DNA of 64,000 nucleotides from Typhlomys cinereus (GCA_023101885.1 JALPQD010000005.1:4619819-4683818), one strand, 5' to 3'. Shown: positions 32,816 through 44,852, counted from the first letter of the stretch. Notes: generated from the sequence alone by a model not told the origin. Numbers and translations are program-made.

Positions 32816-33190
32816 GGGCTAAGCTGAGGGCTCAGTGGATCAGAGATTTGTCCCGCAAGCAAGAGAATCAGAGTTCGAATCCCCAGAACCCACATCAAAG
32901 CTGGTTAAGCCTGGTGAACTGCCTGTCATTCCAGCACTCAGAAGACAAAGATAAGAGACCCCAAGGCAAGCTACCTCACTAGTCTAGCTGATGGGTGAGC
33001 TCTGGGCTCAACTGAAAGGCCTGCCTTGATAGTAAAAGTAAAGAACAATCAAAAAGACACTTGACAGCAACTTCAGGCTTCTAAGCACACATGTACACTT
33101 GCAATATACACGTGTGCTCACATACATGTGCGCACGTATACATGCATACATCCCTCCAATACACTCATGGAGGCTGAAAAAAAAAAAAAA
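32816..33190 (+). repeat. RSINE1-like composite SINE with poly(A)
   Basis: The tRNA-like head ('gagggctcagtggatcagag', 'agagttcgaatccccagaac') is followed by a B1/B4-like right part ('aactgcctgtcattccagca', 'ctcactagtctagctgatgg'). It then has an alternating purine-pyrimidine tail ('acatgtacacttgcaatata') and a 14-base A run ending at 33190. Confidence 0.75.
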
Positions 33191-33954
33191 GTAACTGTTG
33201 AGATTAAAGTGATACCACGTGTCTGTGGAGGCAGCTCAGGGTGGAACACTTGACCAAGCCAAAGCCCAGCATAGTAGCTGCTCAATGAAGCCAAATGTAA
33301 ACACACAAAAAAAGTCAGTAGCCTCATTCCCTAAGTTCTCGCAGAATTAGTTTTCATTTCCAACCCAGTAGGCAAGGAAGCTGGGCCGTGCAGAGTCAGC
33401 AGCAAGCCGACTGCCTCGTCATGTTCTGACAGACGGGCCAGCGAGCGGCCAGTGCCCCAGAGCAGCTGCCTTATAAGGTCATCGCAGGCCTGCCAGGTGT
33501 GTCATCCCCACCAGGGCCTGGGGGCCCAGTGAAGTCCCCAATGAGTCAAGGCCTTGGGGGGGATGAAGCGGCCTCAGAAGCCACATGGGCAGCAAATGAG
33601 TTTTCCAGCTTCCTTCTCCCCAGCACGTTAACATGCTTGTCATCATCTCATTTGCCTTTGCAGTCAGATGGATGGAAAGGGTGTTTTCAGCATGATTTCA
33701 GTAGCCAGGGTGTCTGTTTGGGGGGAACTCGAGGACCAACTAAAACAGGGCAAACGTAGGTAGTGTCCTTTGAGAATGAACACACGGTGACCCCGCTAAG
33801 GCCAGGGAACCACAGAGAAGAGGCCTCCACCTGAGAGCTGCGGCACAGAGACCTAGTTTTCTTACCTTAAGAGAAGTCAGTACAGGCAGGATGAGTCAGG
33901 TAGGGACGGAGAACTTTGGTAAAACATGTGCGTGTGTGCGTGCATGCGTGTGCA

Positions 33955-34018
<64 letters not shown>

Positions 34019-34239
34019 CACATGCCCATTTGAAAAGCAAGGAGGTCAAGGAAGTGGTGGTGTTCCTGGCCTAAGAAAGTTCAGAATCATGGATAAGACA
34101 TTAGTCTTGGAAATCATATAGATCCAGGTTTAAATCATGATTTCCTTTCTAAGCTCAGAAAACTTGAGCGAGTTCATTCATACATTCCTCTGAGTTTAGA
34201 TTGCGACCCTCCTTCCTGGTGTTTTGGCTCATTTAATAC
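33191..34239. other. Unclassified sequence with a (GT)n microsatellite
   Basis: A GT-dominated tract lies at about 33928-34022, with GTGC variants at both ends. No gene or other repeat is recognised. Confidence 0.5.
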
Positions 34240-34430
34240 ACGCCTACATAGCACTCTGCTACTTTATTCATGTTAACTCATTGTATATTATTTTCAGATC
34301 TAAGCCACGAAGCAGATTCTATTAGTATTTCCATTTTTACAGTTGAGGAAAATAGCTGTGGCGTGGTCAGGCAAGCTTGAAGTTAGGACTGAAATGAGAC
34401 CCCAGGTTTTCAGACTCTGGGGCCTGTGTT
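34240..34430 (-). repeat. MIR relic, minus strand
   Basis: 'tatttccatttttacagttg' and 'aggaaaatagctgtggcgtg', then 'gaagttaggactgaaatgag', match the antisense MIR core in order, preceded by 'atgttaactcattgtatatt'. Confidence 0.7.
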
Positions 34431-37400
34431 CTTATAGGTCAGACACCTCGTGGAGAGACCCGGATTCTTCCCACTCCACCAAAGACATTGGCAAGAGCGA
34501 GTGGAGCAGGCACGTGGCACTCTGAGGCAGGGTAGTGTGTCGCCTGTGATAACCCTTCAGTTTTCTCTTACCCTTTTGTGAGTGAGGGATTACTCAGAAA
34601 TGGACCCAGAAAAGGAGGTTCTTGTGCAAAGGGTCTGGTAAGCAACTTGGCATGAGTGTGGTAGAAGCAGGCTGAGGAGTAGGAAGAAGTCAAGCCAGAG
34701 CGTCACTTCAGGTGACGCGTCACAAGGAAGAGGCCTACCTGTTCGTCTGTCTTCATTGAAGTGGGGACCTGGGCTTTGGGCTAAGAAACAGTCGAGGTGC
34801 CAAAGGAGCTGGCAACCCCTGGACACATCTGGTTTTCACACTCTGGGTAAAGCAGACTAGTAACAAGAGGACTATCTTCCAAGGTCCGGCACAAGTGAGG
34901 AGACTATTAGAAGGAGAAAACCTTGGATGAGTTGCCGCCACTCGTGTGATATTGACAAGAGTCATAGAAGGAGTGTCGTAGATCCCAGAAACTTTGAGAG
35001 GAGCTAACTTCCCAATCTACACCATCCCTCGCACACCCAGACCTGCCCACGTCTTGCTTTAGGCTCATTTCATCATGGATTTTCAAGATGGCAGATGCTC
35101 GCAGTTTGAGGGGGAACCAATGAGAGACAGTGGAGCACCCACATTGCAACTGGTCTCTAGGCTGTGCACGGTGAGCACCATCTCCCTCCTTCACTACTAT
35201 TTTTATATTTTGCTCGCTTCAGCAGTCTAGATGACTTGCTTATTGAGATGACACGGAGTTTTACCCCTCAAAGGCTTATTTCCCGGCCTCTGGCCCATGT
35301 GCTCCTCCCTGGGTCTCCAGTGTTTTTGTACTTCCAGTTCTCAGGAGGTCTGTCCAGGGCAGAGTCATCCATCTGACATACCAGAGGCAGAGTTACTTAT
35401 GAAGGTGTAACATCAGGAGGAATACTGTAAGGAAAAAGCCATTTTAATGAAAAAAAAAGTTCCTGATAGAGCACAGAGGGTGTAATATAAGAACTATACA
35501 TTCAATAATGAGAATCTCCTCAGCCCCATGCATAGAAGCCATGCACTGTATAGAAGACATCTCTCTGACCCCCAAGTGGTTGATGGTAGAGAGGAAGAGA
35601 TAAACCAAGCAAATACATAAACATTACCTAGTGCACGAAAGACTGTGAGAGTTACTGGTATAGCTCAATGAGGTGTCAATGAGAAGTGTGGTCATCCTTG
35701 GCCAGGAAAAGCAGGAAAGACTCCATGTTTCTTTTTGGGTTGTTTTCTAGATTGTCTTATGTTACCTGTTTTTTTGTTTTGTTTTGTTTTTTGTTTTTTC
35801 TCTCATTGACTCTTAAGCAGATTTGACACACCAATTCTAGAAACGCATTTTTGATTCTGTTACGATGTTCTGACAAGAGTAGGATGATGGGAATGGGGGT
35901 AATTTTCATTTAACACTTTCATCTCTTCTAGCTATGATTTTAAGCTCTAATAGGAAGGTCTGAGGAGAGCTTGGTCTGAGACCACTGAGGGTACCCTAAA
36001 TCCCCAAAGCTACTGGCAGTCTGTGGAGAGTTTTAGTAAGGAAGTCACACCTCCTATTTGCACTACAGATGTTCATTCCATTGCTGCTGAGCAGAGAATG
36101 GATTCAAACAGGAAGGCAGGAAGCCCATATAAATGCCATAGGAAGGCAATGCCAGGCTCTGGATCGAGGGGCATTTGTACATTGGAAGACACTGCAGAGG
36201 AGGGAGGTGCTGACTGTGTAGAATGGAAGATAGTGCAGCATGCATGACAGCCGCTCCACAGGTTGGGGGCGTAGCAGGAGGCTCTGGGAGAGGTTTAGGG
36301 AAGAAGCAGAAACCAAGGAAGATGCTCAAAGGTCAGCGACCAAATGCTTAGCCCCGGAGCTTCTGAGTTAGCTTCTTGCTAGGCCTCTTGAGTTGAGAAT
36401 CAGGAGCCAGTTGGCAACTTCAAAATGGATGCTACTGCTCTTGCAATATTAGAATGAGCAACACGGCTGGTTCACAGCCCTAGAGAGGTTTTACCAACAG
36501 AGGAAAAGACAGGACAAGAGACTGGGAGAGATGCCATCTCTCCACAGGCTTTGAGATGCCGCAGTGTGAGTCACTCTTCTGCTCGCCTGGTGAAGAGACG
36601 CTGAATGTTTTAACACACCTCTAGTGTGCGATGCTGGTTCACAGCTGCAGGAGAGTCCTCTGCTGCCGGGACCTTCCAGCCACACTGATTCAGACACTCA
36701 GCCTCGGCCCATGCAGTATCTCCACCCCTCGGCGGCCTCCACCTCATCCAACATACCCTGGCCTTCCTGCCCTCCGCTTCCTCCACTTTCCTCTTCTCAA
36801 AGACATCCGCCGCGAGAAAATGTTGCAACATACGGGTTCGACAGGGAGAAAGGAAACACCCCCTCTGAGGGTTCCCACTTTCGTTGAAATGTGGCACATC
36901 CACCAGCTGCCCAGGATTCATTGGCTCGGGGTTGGGTGAACTGGGGCCACGGAGGAGTCAGATGGTGATGATGTGTCTACCAACAAGCAAGTCTGGCGTC
37001 CTTGCCCGACAGAATATATTAAGGAAGATTCACTCTCCCGTTAACATGATCTATTTTCCACTAAGCCAGACTCATTCAGCTGCTTTCCCAGTACCTTTAC
37101 AATCTAGTCTGAATCATGTCTTGGGAACTAATTATTTGCTTTTTTATTCCATCACTCATGTCCCCAACTAGGCCATCAACTGCCTCAAGAACCAGAGGCC
37201 AAATTACTTCCAGATCTCCTGAGTGGTCAGGACCAGATGGCATCCCTGGGAGGCTCTGGATGGGTGAAGCCGACTAGGGACTGAAGAGCCCTGGCCTCTC
37301 TTTGGCAGAGCATCTAATGCCATCCCTTACGACGGGGAGAGTGGTGCCCATTGAGGCTCAGCAGCATTTGCCCTTGCCCAGCCCACTGGTGACGGGCAGG

Positions 37401-37439
37401 CGCTGTTGCACAAGAAAGGAAGGGATGAGCGGAAGCACA
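34431..37439. other. Unclassified sequence, 3 kb without a recognised feature
   Basis: Short frames only. A T/G homopolymer-rich stretch lies at 35765-35800. This may be unique intergenic or intronic DNA. Confidence 0.4.
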
Positions 37440-37525
37440 TCCTCGGCCTTCACTTACCAGCTGCGTGACCTTGAGCGCAGCATCCTGCTCTGCTTCCCCT
37501 TCTGCAAAGCGGAGACGGTGTGTGA
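37440..37525 (+). repeat. MIR core fragment, plus strand
   Basis: 'cttcacttaccagctgcgtg' and 'accttgagcgcagcatcctg', then 'cttctgcaaagcggagacgg', follow the sense MIR core (tagctgtgtgaccttgg...tctgtaaaatgggg). Confidence 0.65.
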
Positions 37526-37599
37526 GCTCGCAGCACGCGGCCGCAGAAAGAAGAACACGTGGGTCGTGGTTTCATGTGAACTGCCCTGCGCAGGCTCGT

Positions 37600-37900
37600 G
37601 TGTTTGACTCTTGGGCTGGTGTCGTGGCATCTTGAAGAGGTAGAACCTTGCTGGAGGAAAGCACATGACGGAGGTGGGCTTGGAGATGTGGTAGCCAGGC
37701 CCTGCTTCCCTGGCTCTTGCTCTCTGCTTGTTCATGGCTGTGGAGACCTAAACTGGTCTCCTGCTTTTGCCCTTCGGCTCTGGCTTCTGTTACATGATTC
37801 TTGCCATAACGAGGTATATTCTCTCTGGAACCGTAAGTCAAAAAAAAAAAAAAAAATCTCTGCCTTAAGCTAATATCTCACTACAAAAGAAGACTGCAAT
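37600..37900 (+). repeat. MaLR-type LTR, plus strand, with expanded A run
   Basis: 'gcatcttgaagaggtagaac' and 'cttgctggaggaaagcacat', 'tctctctggaaccgtaagtc', then an A run (about 37839-37856) where other copies have AATAAA, and 'atctctgccttaagctaata'. This is the normal MaLR order. Confidence 0.65.
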
Positions 37901-38077
37901 AATTTACAACTCGAAGAGAACAATCATACCATTTCTTTGACGTGTTTGCCACCTCCAACAATGAAATACAAGTTTGTGGAGTAAACTGGCTTCTTCACCT
38001 AAGCTCAACCTAGGACACAATTGGGGGTTGGGGACTTTGGTTCCTTGGGCTTGGGATTTGGTTTAAAAGAGATATTT

Positions 38078-38204
38078 TATGGATTTCAGAGAGAGTCAAG
38101 GACACCTTTCAGAAGTCAGTTCTCTCCTTCCACTTGTGGTTTCTAGGGATCAAATTCAGGTCACCAGGCTTACGTGCAGGTGCCACGTGACCGGCCCCAG
38201 GACT
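38078..38204 (-). repeat. B3-like SINE, minus strand
   Basis: 'agaagtcagttctctccttc' and 'cacttgtggtttctagggat', then 'caaattcaggtcaccaggct' and 'cgtgaccggcccc', are the complement of the B3 body followed by B box, A box and 5' end. Confidence 0.75.
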
Positions 38205-38483
38205 TCCTTTCTGGGTTTGAGCACCATGTAGGAAGCTCTGAGTAGACATCGCTAGTGCAACGGGCACAGCCCAGTGTCCTGGACCGCAACACTCTGCCAC
38301 AGGGATGTTATGCAACCAGAGGGCAATGGAAGCCATCCATGGCGCTGTGAAGAAGCAGAGCGCGGTCACGAGAACAAGGCTTCCTACTCGCAGAGCATCA
38401 CTGAGCTGAAATGCAGTCGTACCCCAGCCTTATGCTCCAGGTAGGTGCTCTGGCCATCCCGCATGACTTCTTTCTTGGCAGCA

Positions 38484-38546
38484 TTAGGGACTGAGCCAGC
38501 AGTCTCCTGAGTGCTAGGCAAGCACTGAGCCCCACCCCCACGCTTC
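38484..38546 (-). repeat. ID-like fragment, minus strand
   Basis: 'gggactgagccagcagtctc' and 'gtgctaggcaagcactgagc', with 'cccaccccc', match the antisense ID/tRNA-like SINE core. Confidence 0.6.
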
Positions 38547-38574
38547 GCCGTTATTCAATACCGGGGCTTAATCT

Positions 38575-38745
38575 ATCCTTTCTGCACTTAGATTCATTGC
38601 CAGTCCCCCATGTACAAAACTGGGATACAATAGTGACTTGGAGTTAGTCCTTATGTGCTAAAAGAAACAATTCCTGTAAAACATTGACAGCAAGGCCTAG
38701 CAGATAATAAGCATTTTATGAGCATTTATTGCTGTCTTTTAAGCC
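38575..38745 (+). repeat. MIR relic, plus strand
   Basis: 'catgtacaaaactgggatac' and 'aatagtgacttggagttagt' are followed by 'aaggcctagcagataataag' and 'cattttatgagcatttattg', which is the sense MIR 3' half in order. Confidence 0.7.
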
Positions 38746-39094
38746 ATCTGTCTTACAGTTTAAATGTAGCTTTAATGTAGAGCTTTTGCTGCAAAGAAAA
38801 AGTCTAACAACCTGTTTCCACTTGGCTTAACTTAATCTGGACTAAATTAAAAAAGCCAAAATAGAATTGATTTTAGCCTTTCATTTATGCATGGAGAAAG
38901 ATCTTTAAAAAGTATAGTCTCAACTTAAACAGCGAGTGCATAAGAACAGAACTAGGAGCATATTTTCCCTTATTCCATCATCAGTTTTTATAATTAAATG
39001 CATCATTTCCAACAAGAAGGCTCCCTGAACTATCTGTAAGAACAATATTGACAGATTGTTGTGTTTTGTGTAGATAGAGACACTGGAAGGGGCT
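38746..39094. other. Unclassified AT-rich sequence
   Basis: No feature recognised. Confidence 0.4.
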
Positions 39095-39267
39095 TGTTGT
39101 AGTTAATCTGCATTGTTGCTAAAAATCCACAACCATACGGCTTAAGGGAACAAGGGGGTTAACTTTGGCCTATGATTCTTGGTTACAGTTTCTTGTCCCG
39201 CTTGGCAGAAGAGGCCACACTAACACCAGGAGCCAAGGTCACCCCGTATCCGTATGTCCACAGGAAT

Positions 39268-39322
<55 letters not shown>

Positions 39323-39395
39323 CCTTACTTGCCAGACCAGCATGTCTGGCAAGTATATAGAAGGAGGCCAACTTCCTTAACCCCTTCCCTCCATC
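39095..39395 (-). repeat. MaLR LTR, minus strand, with (AG)n insertion
   Basis: 'acggcttaagggaacaaggg' and 'aatccttacttgccagacca' with 'gcatgtctggcaag' match the LTR at 11.2-11.6 kb. An (AG)n microsatellite at 39273-39321 is embedded in it. The 5' part of the LTR (minus sense) is missing after 'ccaacttccttaacc', where another LTR piece begins. Confidence 0.7.
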
Positions 39396-39400
39396 TTATT

Positions 39401-39676
39401 CACCTGTGGAATGGGGTCCTGGACTGAATATAAAGGCCAAAGTGTCCAAGCCAGCTGAACACTTCCTCTTCTTCCTCATCTGCTCAGATGTGAGCAAGCG
39501 CCTCACGCTCGGACGAGAGCCGTTCCTGCCGCTGAGCGTCGCTCTTACCGCCGTGCCTTCCTGCTCATGACTGGTCACACCTTCACACTGGGAGCCTGGA
39601 GAAACCCTTCCTCCCTTAGGTTCCTTCTACACTGCTACTTGGTCACAACACTGAGGAACAGTAACTAATACAAACT
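39401..39676 (+). repeat. MaLR LTR, plus strand, 3' half
   Basis: 'cctggactgaatataaaggc', 'cttcctcatctgctcagatg', 'cgccgtgccttcctgctcat' and the end 'aggaacagtaactaatacaa' form the 3' two-thirds of an ORR1/MT-like LTR. Its first 57 or so bases are an inverted copy of 39921-39977. Confidence 0.75.
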
Positions 39677-39920
39677 CCTGCCATATGGCAAACCAATGAG
39701 GGGCCGCGTGTTGAGAACCGCAACGATGATTGGAAGACAAGAAGGCTGCACCCCTTGCCCATCCTGGCGATGGGAGAAGCCCTCACGGCAGAGAGGCTGC
39801 CCGGAGGGAGCATGAGGTAAAGACACCCAGAGGGGACATGAGAAGAGGACGGAGGCTGTCGATGAGGAGTACTTAAGATCCCATCTGGATCCAAGGACCG
39901 GGCCTGGGAGCTCAGCTGGC

Positions 39921-40088
39921 GTTGTCGCTTTGGCCTTTATATTCAGTCCAAGACGTCATTCCACAGGAGTGGTCCCACCCACTTTCAAGGTAGGTCTTTG
40001 CTCCTCAGTTAACCCTCTCTGGGAAAGTCCTCAACCCAAAATGGTGCCTATGAGTGTCCTAAGTGTACCTTAATTCATCAAGTTGACA
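39921..40088 (-). repeat. MaLR LTR, minus strand, 5' half
   Basis: On the minus strand it reads 'gtgtcaacttgatgaattaa', then 'gggttaactgaggagcaaag', 'gaaagtgggtgggaccactc', and ends in the segment shared with 39401-39457. It holds the LTR start that 39401-39676 lacks, in inverted orientation. The 245 bases between are unclassified. Confidence 0.7.
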
Positions 40089-40184
40089 CTCGGAGTTAAC
40101 CGGCTCAAGGCCCAGACACTAGCAAACAAAGCTGCACTGCGTCAGCAGTGGATGAACACGCAGCGGTCGTACCCGTCCCCCTGT

Positions 40185-40370
40185 TTGGACCCTTTGAATA
40201 TATTCACCACACTCACTCTTGTATTATTGGCTGGTATTCTGTCATCAGTTTTGTGTCATAAATGAAGAAACGCAACAGAGAGATGAAGCCGCTTGCCCAA
40301 GGATACGTATGGCTAGTGGCAGATGGACCAAGATATGAATCAGTGACTTCTGACTTCATAATTCACTTCC
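40185..40370 (-). repeat. MIR relic, minus strand
   Basis: 'aatgaagaaacgcaacagag' and 'atgaagccgcttgcccaagg' with 'gatacgtatggctagtggca' follow the antisense MIR core; 'caagatatgaatcagtgact' follows at the tRNA-like end. Confidence 0.7.
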
Positions 40371-40968
40371 TTTGCTACTGTAAAACACTGCTTTGGGAAG
40401 GGGGGTATAAAAAATAACTTCCCCAAAATAAAAATAGTAGTTACTTTTAGGGGAGACAAGACTTGAATTAGAAAGGGATCTGGGGGAGGTTCATGACTAT
40501 TTGTGGAACTGCGTCTGTCTCTTACACAACATAGATTATTGACAGGGGAGTAAGCGCTTAGCTGTATGTGACTGTGGCTTGCATTTTACGTGGACAGGAA
40601 GCTTGCGGCTATACTTTAGGAACTGATTTCTTAGACTCACATGGTTGTTTCATCCATTCCAACAGTGGTGGGATCCCCTACTTTATAATGGAGACACTGG
40701 GATACCCCTAGGTCTTCAGAAAGGAAGGAGTCCTTGCATGTCAATTGCCTGGAGTGCTGGAGCAGGCTTGTACAGCTTTCAGGACATCTGTACACATCTG
40801 TCTTGAGTCCTCACTTAGTAGCCATATCTGGTGTGGTGCAAATATTTACACCACAGAATCTGACCATCAGTATAAATTGGGGCTTTGTGGAAGAAGGGGG
40901 AAATCAGTTACTCAACTTTACCAGTATATGACTACATATAATGATCCCTTCTCCCAACCAAAAGAGAG
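40371..40968. other. Unclassified sequence
   Basis: No feature recognised. Confidence 0.4.
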
Positions 40969-41036
40969 ATCCGGCCCTGCTTAGCTTCCTAGATCAGACA
41001 AGATCAGATGTCGTCAAAGTGGTAGAGTCATTAGAC
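40969..41036 (-). pseudogene. 5S rRNA pseudogene, partial
   Basis: The plus strand reads 'ccggccctgcttagcttcct', 'agatcagacaagatcagatg' and 'tcgtcaaagtggtagagtc'. This is the complement of about the first 65-70 nucleotides of 5S rRNA (gtctacggccatacc ... gatctcgtctgatctcggaagctaagcagggtcggg), with several substitutions. The 3' half of 5S, including the internal promoter C box, is absent. It is not functional. Confidence 0.8.
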
Positions 41037-41114
41037 TATGATCCCTTCTTGGTAATGTTCTTCTAGTATTCCCAGTCCACCAGGAAAGTTCAGTTATCCA
41101 TATATTTGCATCCT

Positions 41115-41475
41115 GCTATGAATGTGCCTCCAAAACTCCTGGGTTGGGAACTTAACCCTTAATGCCATAGTTATGAGAGGTGGGAGCTTTCAGAAGTGAC
41201 CAAGCCACAGGGCTCCTCTCTCATGAAGGGGGTTAGTTACTGTAAAAGGGGATTCTGGATAAAGAGGTGAAATTTTTTGTCTTCTCTGTCTCTTGACCAT
41301 GTGCTCTTTAGAAACTTCCACCTTCTACCATGGTGGGGCAATACATCAAGAAAGCTCTTACCCTGGATCTTTCCATTCTTAATCTCCAAAATTGTAGAAA
41401 AGAAATCTCTGGTCATTATAAAATGATGTAGCCTGGGGTATTCTGTTATAGTAGTACATGACAGACTAAGATGCA
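41115..41475 (+). repeat. MLT1/MaLR-like LTR relic, plus strand
   Basis: 'gctatgaatgtgcctccaaa', 'gccatagttatgagaggtgg', 'cttccaccttctaccatggt', 'atctccaaaattgtagaaaa' and the end 'tagtacatgacagactaaga' follow the sense order of an older MaLR LTR. Confidence 0.65.
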
Positions 41476-41628
41476 ATCCTACTAGACTTGAGATTCAGAG
41501 AGCAAAGCCTAAGTTGTCTCTATTAAAAGCACAACAGGCAATAGAGTCCCTCCTTTGTTTGCCTTTACTCTTGAAGAGCCTACTGAAATCATCAGTGTAC
41601 ATAAGACACCATAAAGAGAAGCTATCTA

Positions 41629-41745
41629 AAGCCAAGTGTGGCATTGCATGCCTATAACTCCAAGACTGGGGAGCACGAGAAATGAAGATTGTGAGTTGCA
41701 GGCCAGTAAGATCCTACCTCAAAACAAAACAAAAATAAACACCGT
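41629..41745 (+). repeat. B1-like (7SL-derived) SINE, old
   Basis: 'aagccaagtgtggcattgca' and 'tgcctataactccaagactg', then 'gattgtgagttgcaggccag' with 'taagatcctacctcaaaaca', match a monomeric B1/proto-B1 without the usual internal duplication. It ends in an A-rich tail. Confidence 0.75.
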
Positions 41746-43957
41746 AAAAGGATAGGTGTTTGCAATATGAATACATCTCATGTGCACGTCTATCCTGAAT
41801 CTCCATTTATTGTCATGGGCAAAGTGAAGTCAGCCAAGATGGAAGTATTTACACTGTAGAAACTGGCAATCATTATAAACTTTAATTAAATAATTAATTT
41901 ACTAACCAATATTGTAACATCAGGAAATGTATTTCCTTAAAAGGACTACTGGCTCCCCTATGTGGAAAGGTTTATCAAAGTTCACAAGAATGTTGTTATG
42001 ATTATATCATACAAACCATCGACTCCAGCTCCTGGCACTTAGCGGGTCTCCAAAACGCTCAGGAATTATTACTAATTGCTTAAGCATTATGAAGTCTTTT
42101 CTCAAGCTTTTTTGTTAAAACACATGCTCAACCAAATTTCAGAAATTCCTTGAGTCCCATGCAGAGCCCCTGAGTCAGAATCCCAGCTGGAGACCAGCGA
42201 GATGGTGCAGACAGTCAAAGGATAATTGAGAGAAGAGCTTGTCACGGGGCCGTTGGCTCTGGGCCGGGCTGGGGGACTCTAGGGCTGGCAGCAGTGCGTC
42301 TGAAGGCACAAAGGGCGGGAACATCAGCCTGAACCTGAGGACCACCGTGGCCACGGCAAAGGCGCATCCCCTGGGTGCATAGAGCTATCACCTTCTGGCT
42401 GGTTAGAGGAGGGCTGTTACTTTCCTTCTGTCCTTCGAAGCTCCTTCTGCCACTTCCTCTCGTTGGTTCAACTCAACTTTTAGCTTCCAGCGAAGGCTGC
42501 TTGTACGGTCCCTGCCTTCTCATGGACGGTGAGGTGGTGGTTAGGAAAGGCAGAGAATGGCCTGAAAACCCAATGGAGAGCCCAGCAAGGCCCTTGTGGG
42601 ATGGAGCCGGCCCCGGCCGACAGGCATCCAGCCTTGCTTATATTACGTCTCATTATAATGCTATGTATAACCGGCCAGAGAAGAGGGAGTGTTTCTTTGG
42701 TTTCGCTGGTCTTCCAGGAGGAGAACAAGATCACAAACTTCTTCTTTGTTGACATGTAACTATTTCTACACTCAGCAAGTCCCTTCCCAGGTCTCCCTTT
42801 TTTCCCATGACAGCAGAAATAAATTGTCTTAAACATTCCTTCTCAGAGCAGCAAAGAACGTTTAATGAGCAGCATACGTGTAATGAAATCTCTACAAAAC
42901 TGTCACGCTGCTTTTTGTTTTCCTCTTGTGATCTTTTTCCTTATCTACTCAGTTCCTAGAAGTGCCCGTCAGATATTCTGCTGCTGTCAAAAAGAGTTGC
43001 TAAGAGGCCGGTTTGAGTTTCTTTGCTTTTGGGAAAGATTTATCGTTTCCCTAGAACGAGGCTGTGATCATCTCGTTTTGTTCTGGAGCCGGTCCAGCTT
43101 CTCCACCAGCCCCTCCTGCTGGAAAGCACAGCGATGGCCGGAAGATCAGTTTCATGTTCCCATCTTTCCTACCCTTGGTGCTCCGCGTTTCCCTGATCCT
43201 GGTTTCTAGACGTGTGCGCACCAAAGCCATGCTGCGGGAATGAGGTGGAGGAGGAGGGCAGCAGGCAACCAAGGATGCAGCTTCTATTCCTGTTCTCACT
43301 GCTAATATCAAGTGGCTGATGAAGACAACTTAGGAAAGGGGTTGCTTTGGCTCCAGGCTTGCGGCTATCATGGCGGGGAAGGCCTAGCAGGAGGAGTGTG
43401 AGGCACCGTTCCCATGGCGGCCACGGGCAGAAAGCAGAGAATGAGCGCTGGGCCTCTCGTTCTCCTTTTCGCTCTGCCCGGGACATCCCATCCGCGGGTG
43501 GCACTGCCTAGTTTAAACACTCCCTCGCAGACAAGCCCAGAGACCTGACTCCTAGGTGAATCCACGATCGATCCTGGTAAGTTGACAGTAGAATCATCAT
43601 CACGTATCCGCGTCACATTTTGATCCCTCTATTCTAATGTGATTCCCACAAAGGCCGAAAATGCATTTAGCTGCTTAGCCCATGTCTACGGAGCCTGGAC
43701 TGGTCCCTGAGACAGAGTGAATATCAATTTTCTTTTTAGAATTAAAGGAAAGAAGGCGCACAGTATGCCCAACAGTGTAAGACACAGGAGATTTTGCTTC
43801 TCACATGAGAAATCTGGAAATCAGTACTATTTAAAATGTCAGTAGTGAGCAAGACTTCAAGCCCAGGTCTTTTGGCTTTTCTGAGCCACCCGACATGATG
43901 CCTTCCTTGATCAAGCCCTTGGTTTTATCATTGTTGTTCCTTTGTCCAAATTTAAAT
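41746..43957. other. Unclassified sequence
   Basis: About 2.2 kb. A MIR/L2-like phrase at about 42030-42085 ('tcctggcacttagcgggtct') is too short to call. Frames of 111-125 codons occur on both strands without recognised domains. Confidence 0.4.
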
Positions 43958-44201
43958 CCCCCGCAGTATATGGAGAAGCCAGGATCTAGAGCCTCCGTCC
44001 CCAGGATCAAGAAGAAGGTCCTGAGTTCAGATTCCAGGTTCAGGCAAAAACACCAGGAGGAACCAATGGGGACCTGCATTGCTAGTCCTGATGGACCTGG
44101 GAAATCCCAGAGCAAAGTAAAAAAGAGGTAGAAGCAATGCAGGATGATTCTCAAAGTCACCTTTGGTCCTTTACAGGGATACATAGTGCCCTCTGATAGG
44201 T

Positions 44202-44250
<49 letters not shown>

Positions 44251-44283
44251 ACATATACACACACACACACACACAATAAAGCA
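43958..44283 (+). repeat. tRNA-derived SINE, damaged head
   Basis: Body and tail are typical ('gtcctgagttcagattccag', 'caccaggaggaaccaatggg', 'tgcaggatgattctcaaagt', 'tttacagggatacatagtgc'). They are followed by (CA)n at 44206-44274 and AATAAA at 44276-44281. The A-box region is scrambled. Confidence 0.75.
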
Positions 44284-44408
<125 letters not shown>

Positions 44409-44410
44409 AT

Positions 44411-44660
44411 GACTGAGAGCTGGGGAGAAGGCGCTGAGATTAAGGCTTTGCCTCACAAGCAAAAAAGAAAACTCTAAGTTTGGATCCCATGTGAAAAGAC
44501 TTGATGGACATGGTGGGAGCCTGCATCCCCACACTGGAAGGTGGACTTGGAAAACCCAAGCGCAAAGCTCTAGGGAGGTAAATTAATCCAGGATGATCCT
44601 GATATCACCCTTGGGCTCCACTGGAACACATGCTCAGACGCCTCCTGTACGTACACAAGA
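44411..44660 (+). repeat. tRNA-derived SINE, diverged copy
   Basis: 'gagagctggggagaaggcgc' and 'ctttgcctcacaagcaaaaa' form the head. 'aattaatccaggatgatcct' and 'gatatcacccttgggctcca' lie in the right half. It is joined to microsatellites on both sides. Confidence 0.7.
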
Positions 44661-44852
44661 AAAAGAAAAAGGAAAAAGAAAAAGGGAAGAGAAGGGGAAG
44701 AAGGGGAGGGGAAAGGTGGGGAGGGGAGAGATGGGTGGGGAGGGGAGAGATGGAAAGGGGAGGGGAAGGGAAAAGGGCAGGGCAGGGCAGGGAAGGGAAG
44801 AAAAGGGAGGGGAGGGGAGGGGAGGGGAGGGGAGGGGAGGGGAGGGGAGGCC
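44661..44852. repeat. Polypurine tract with (GGGGA)n
   Basis: AAAAAG-type units change to GGGGA and GGGGC-like units; the last part is a regular (GGGGA)n at about 44806-44849. It lies at the 3' end of the preceding SINE. Confidence 0.9.

Noticed and set aside
35213..35270. 'gctcgcttcagcag' followed by 'atgacacgg', reminiscent of U6 snRNA
   Set aside because: Only two short matches with wrong spacing; the middle and end of U6 are not present.
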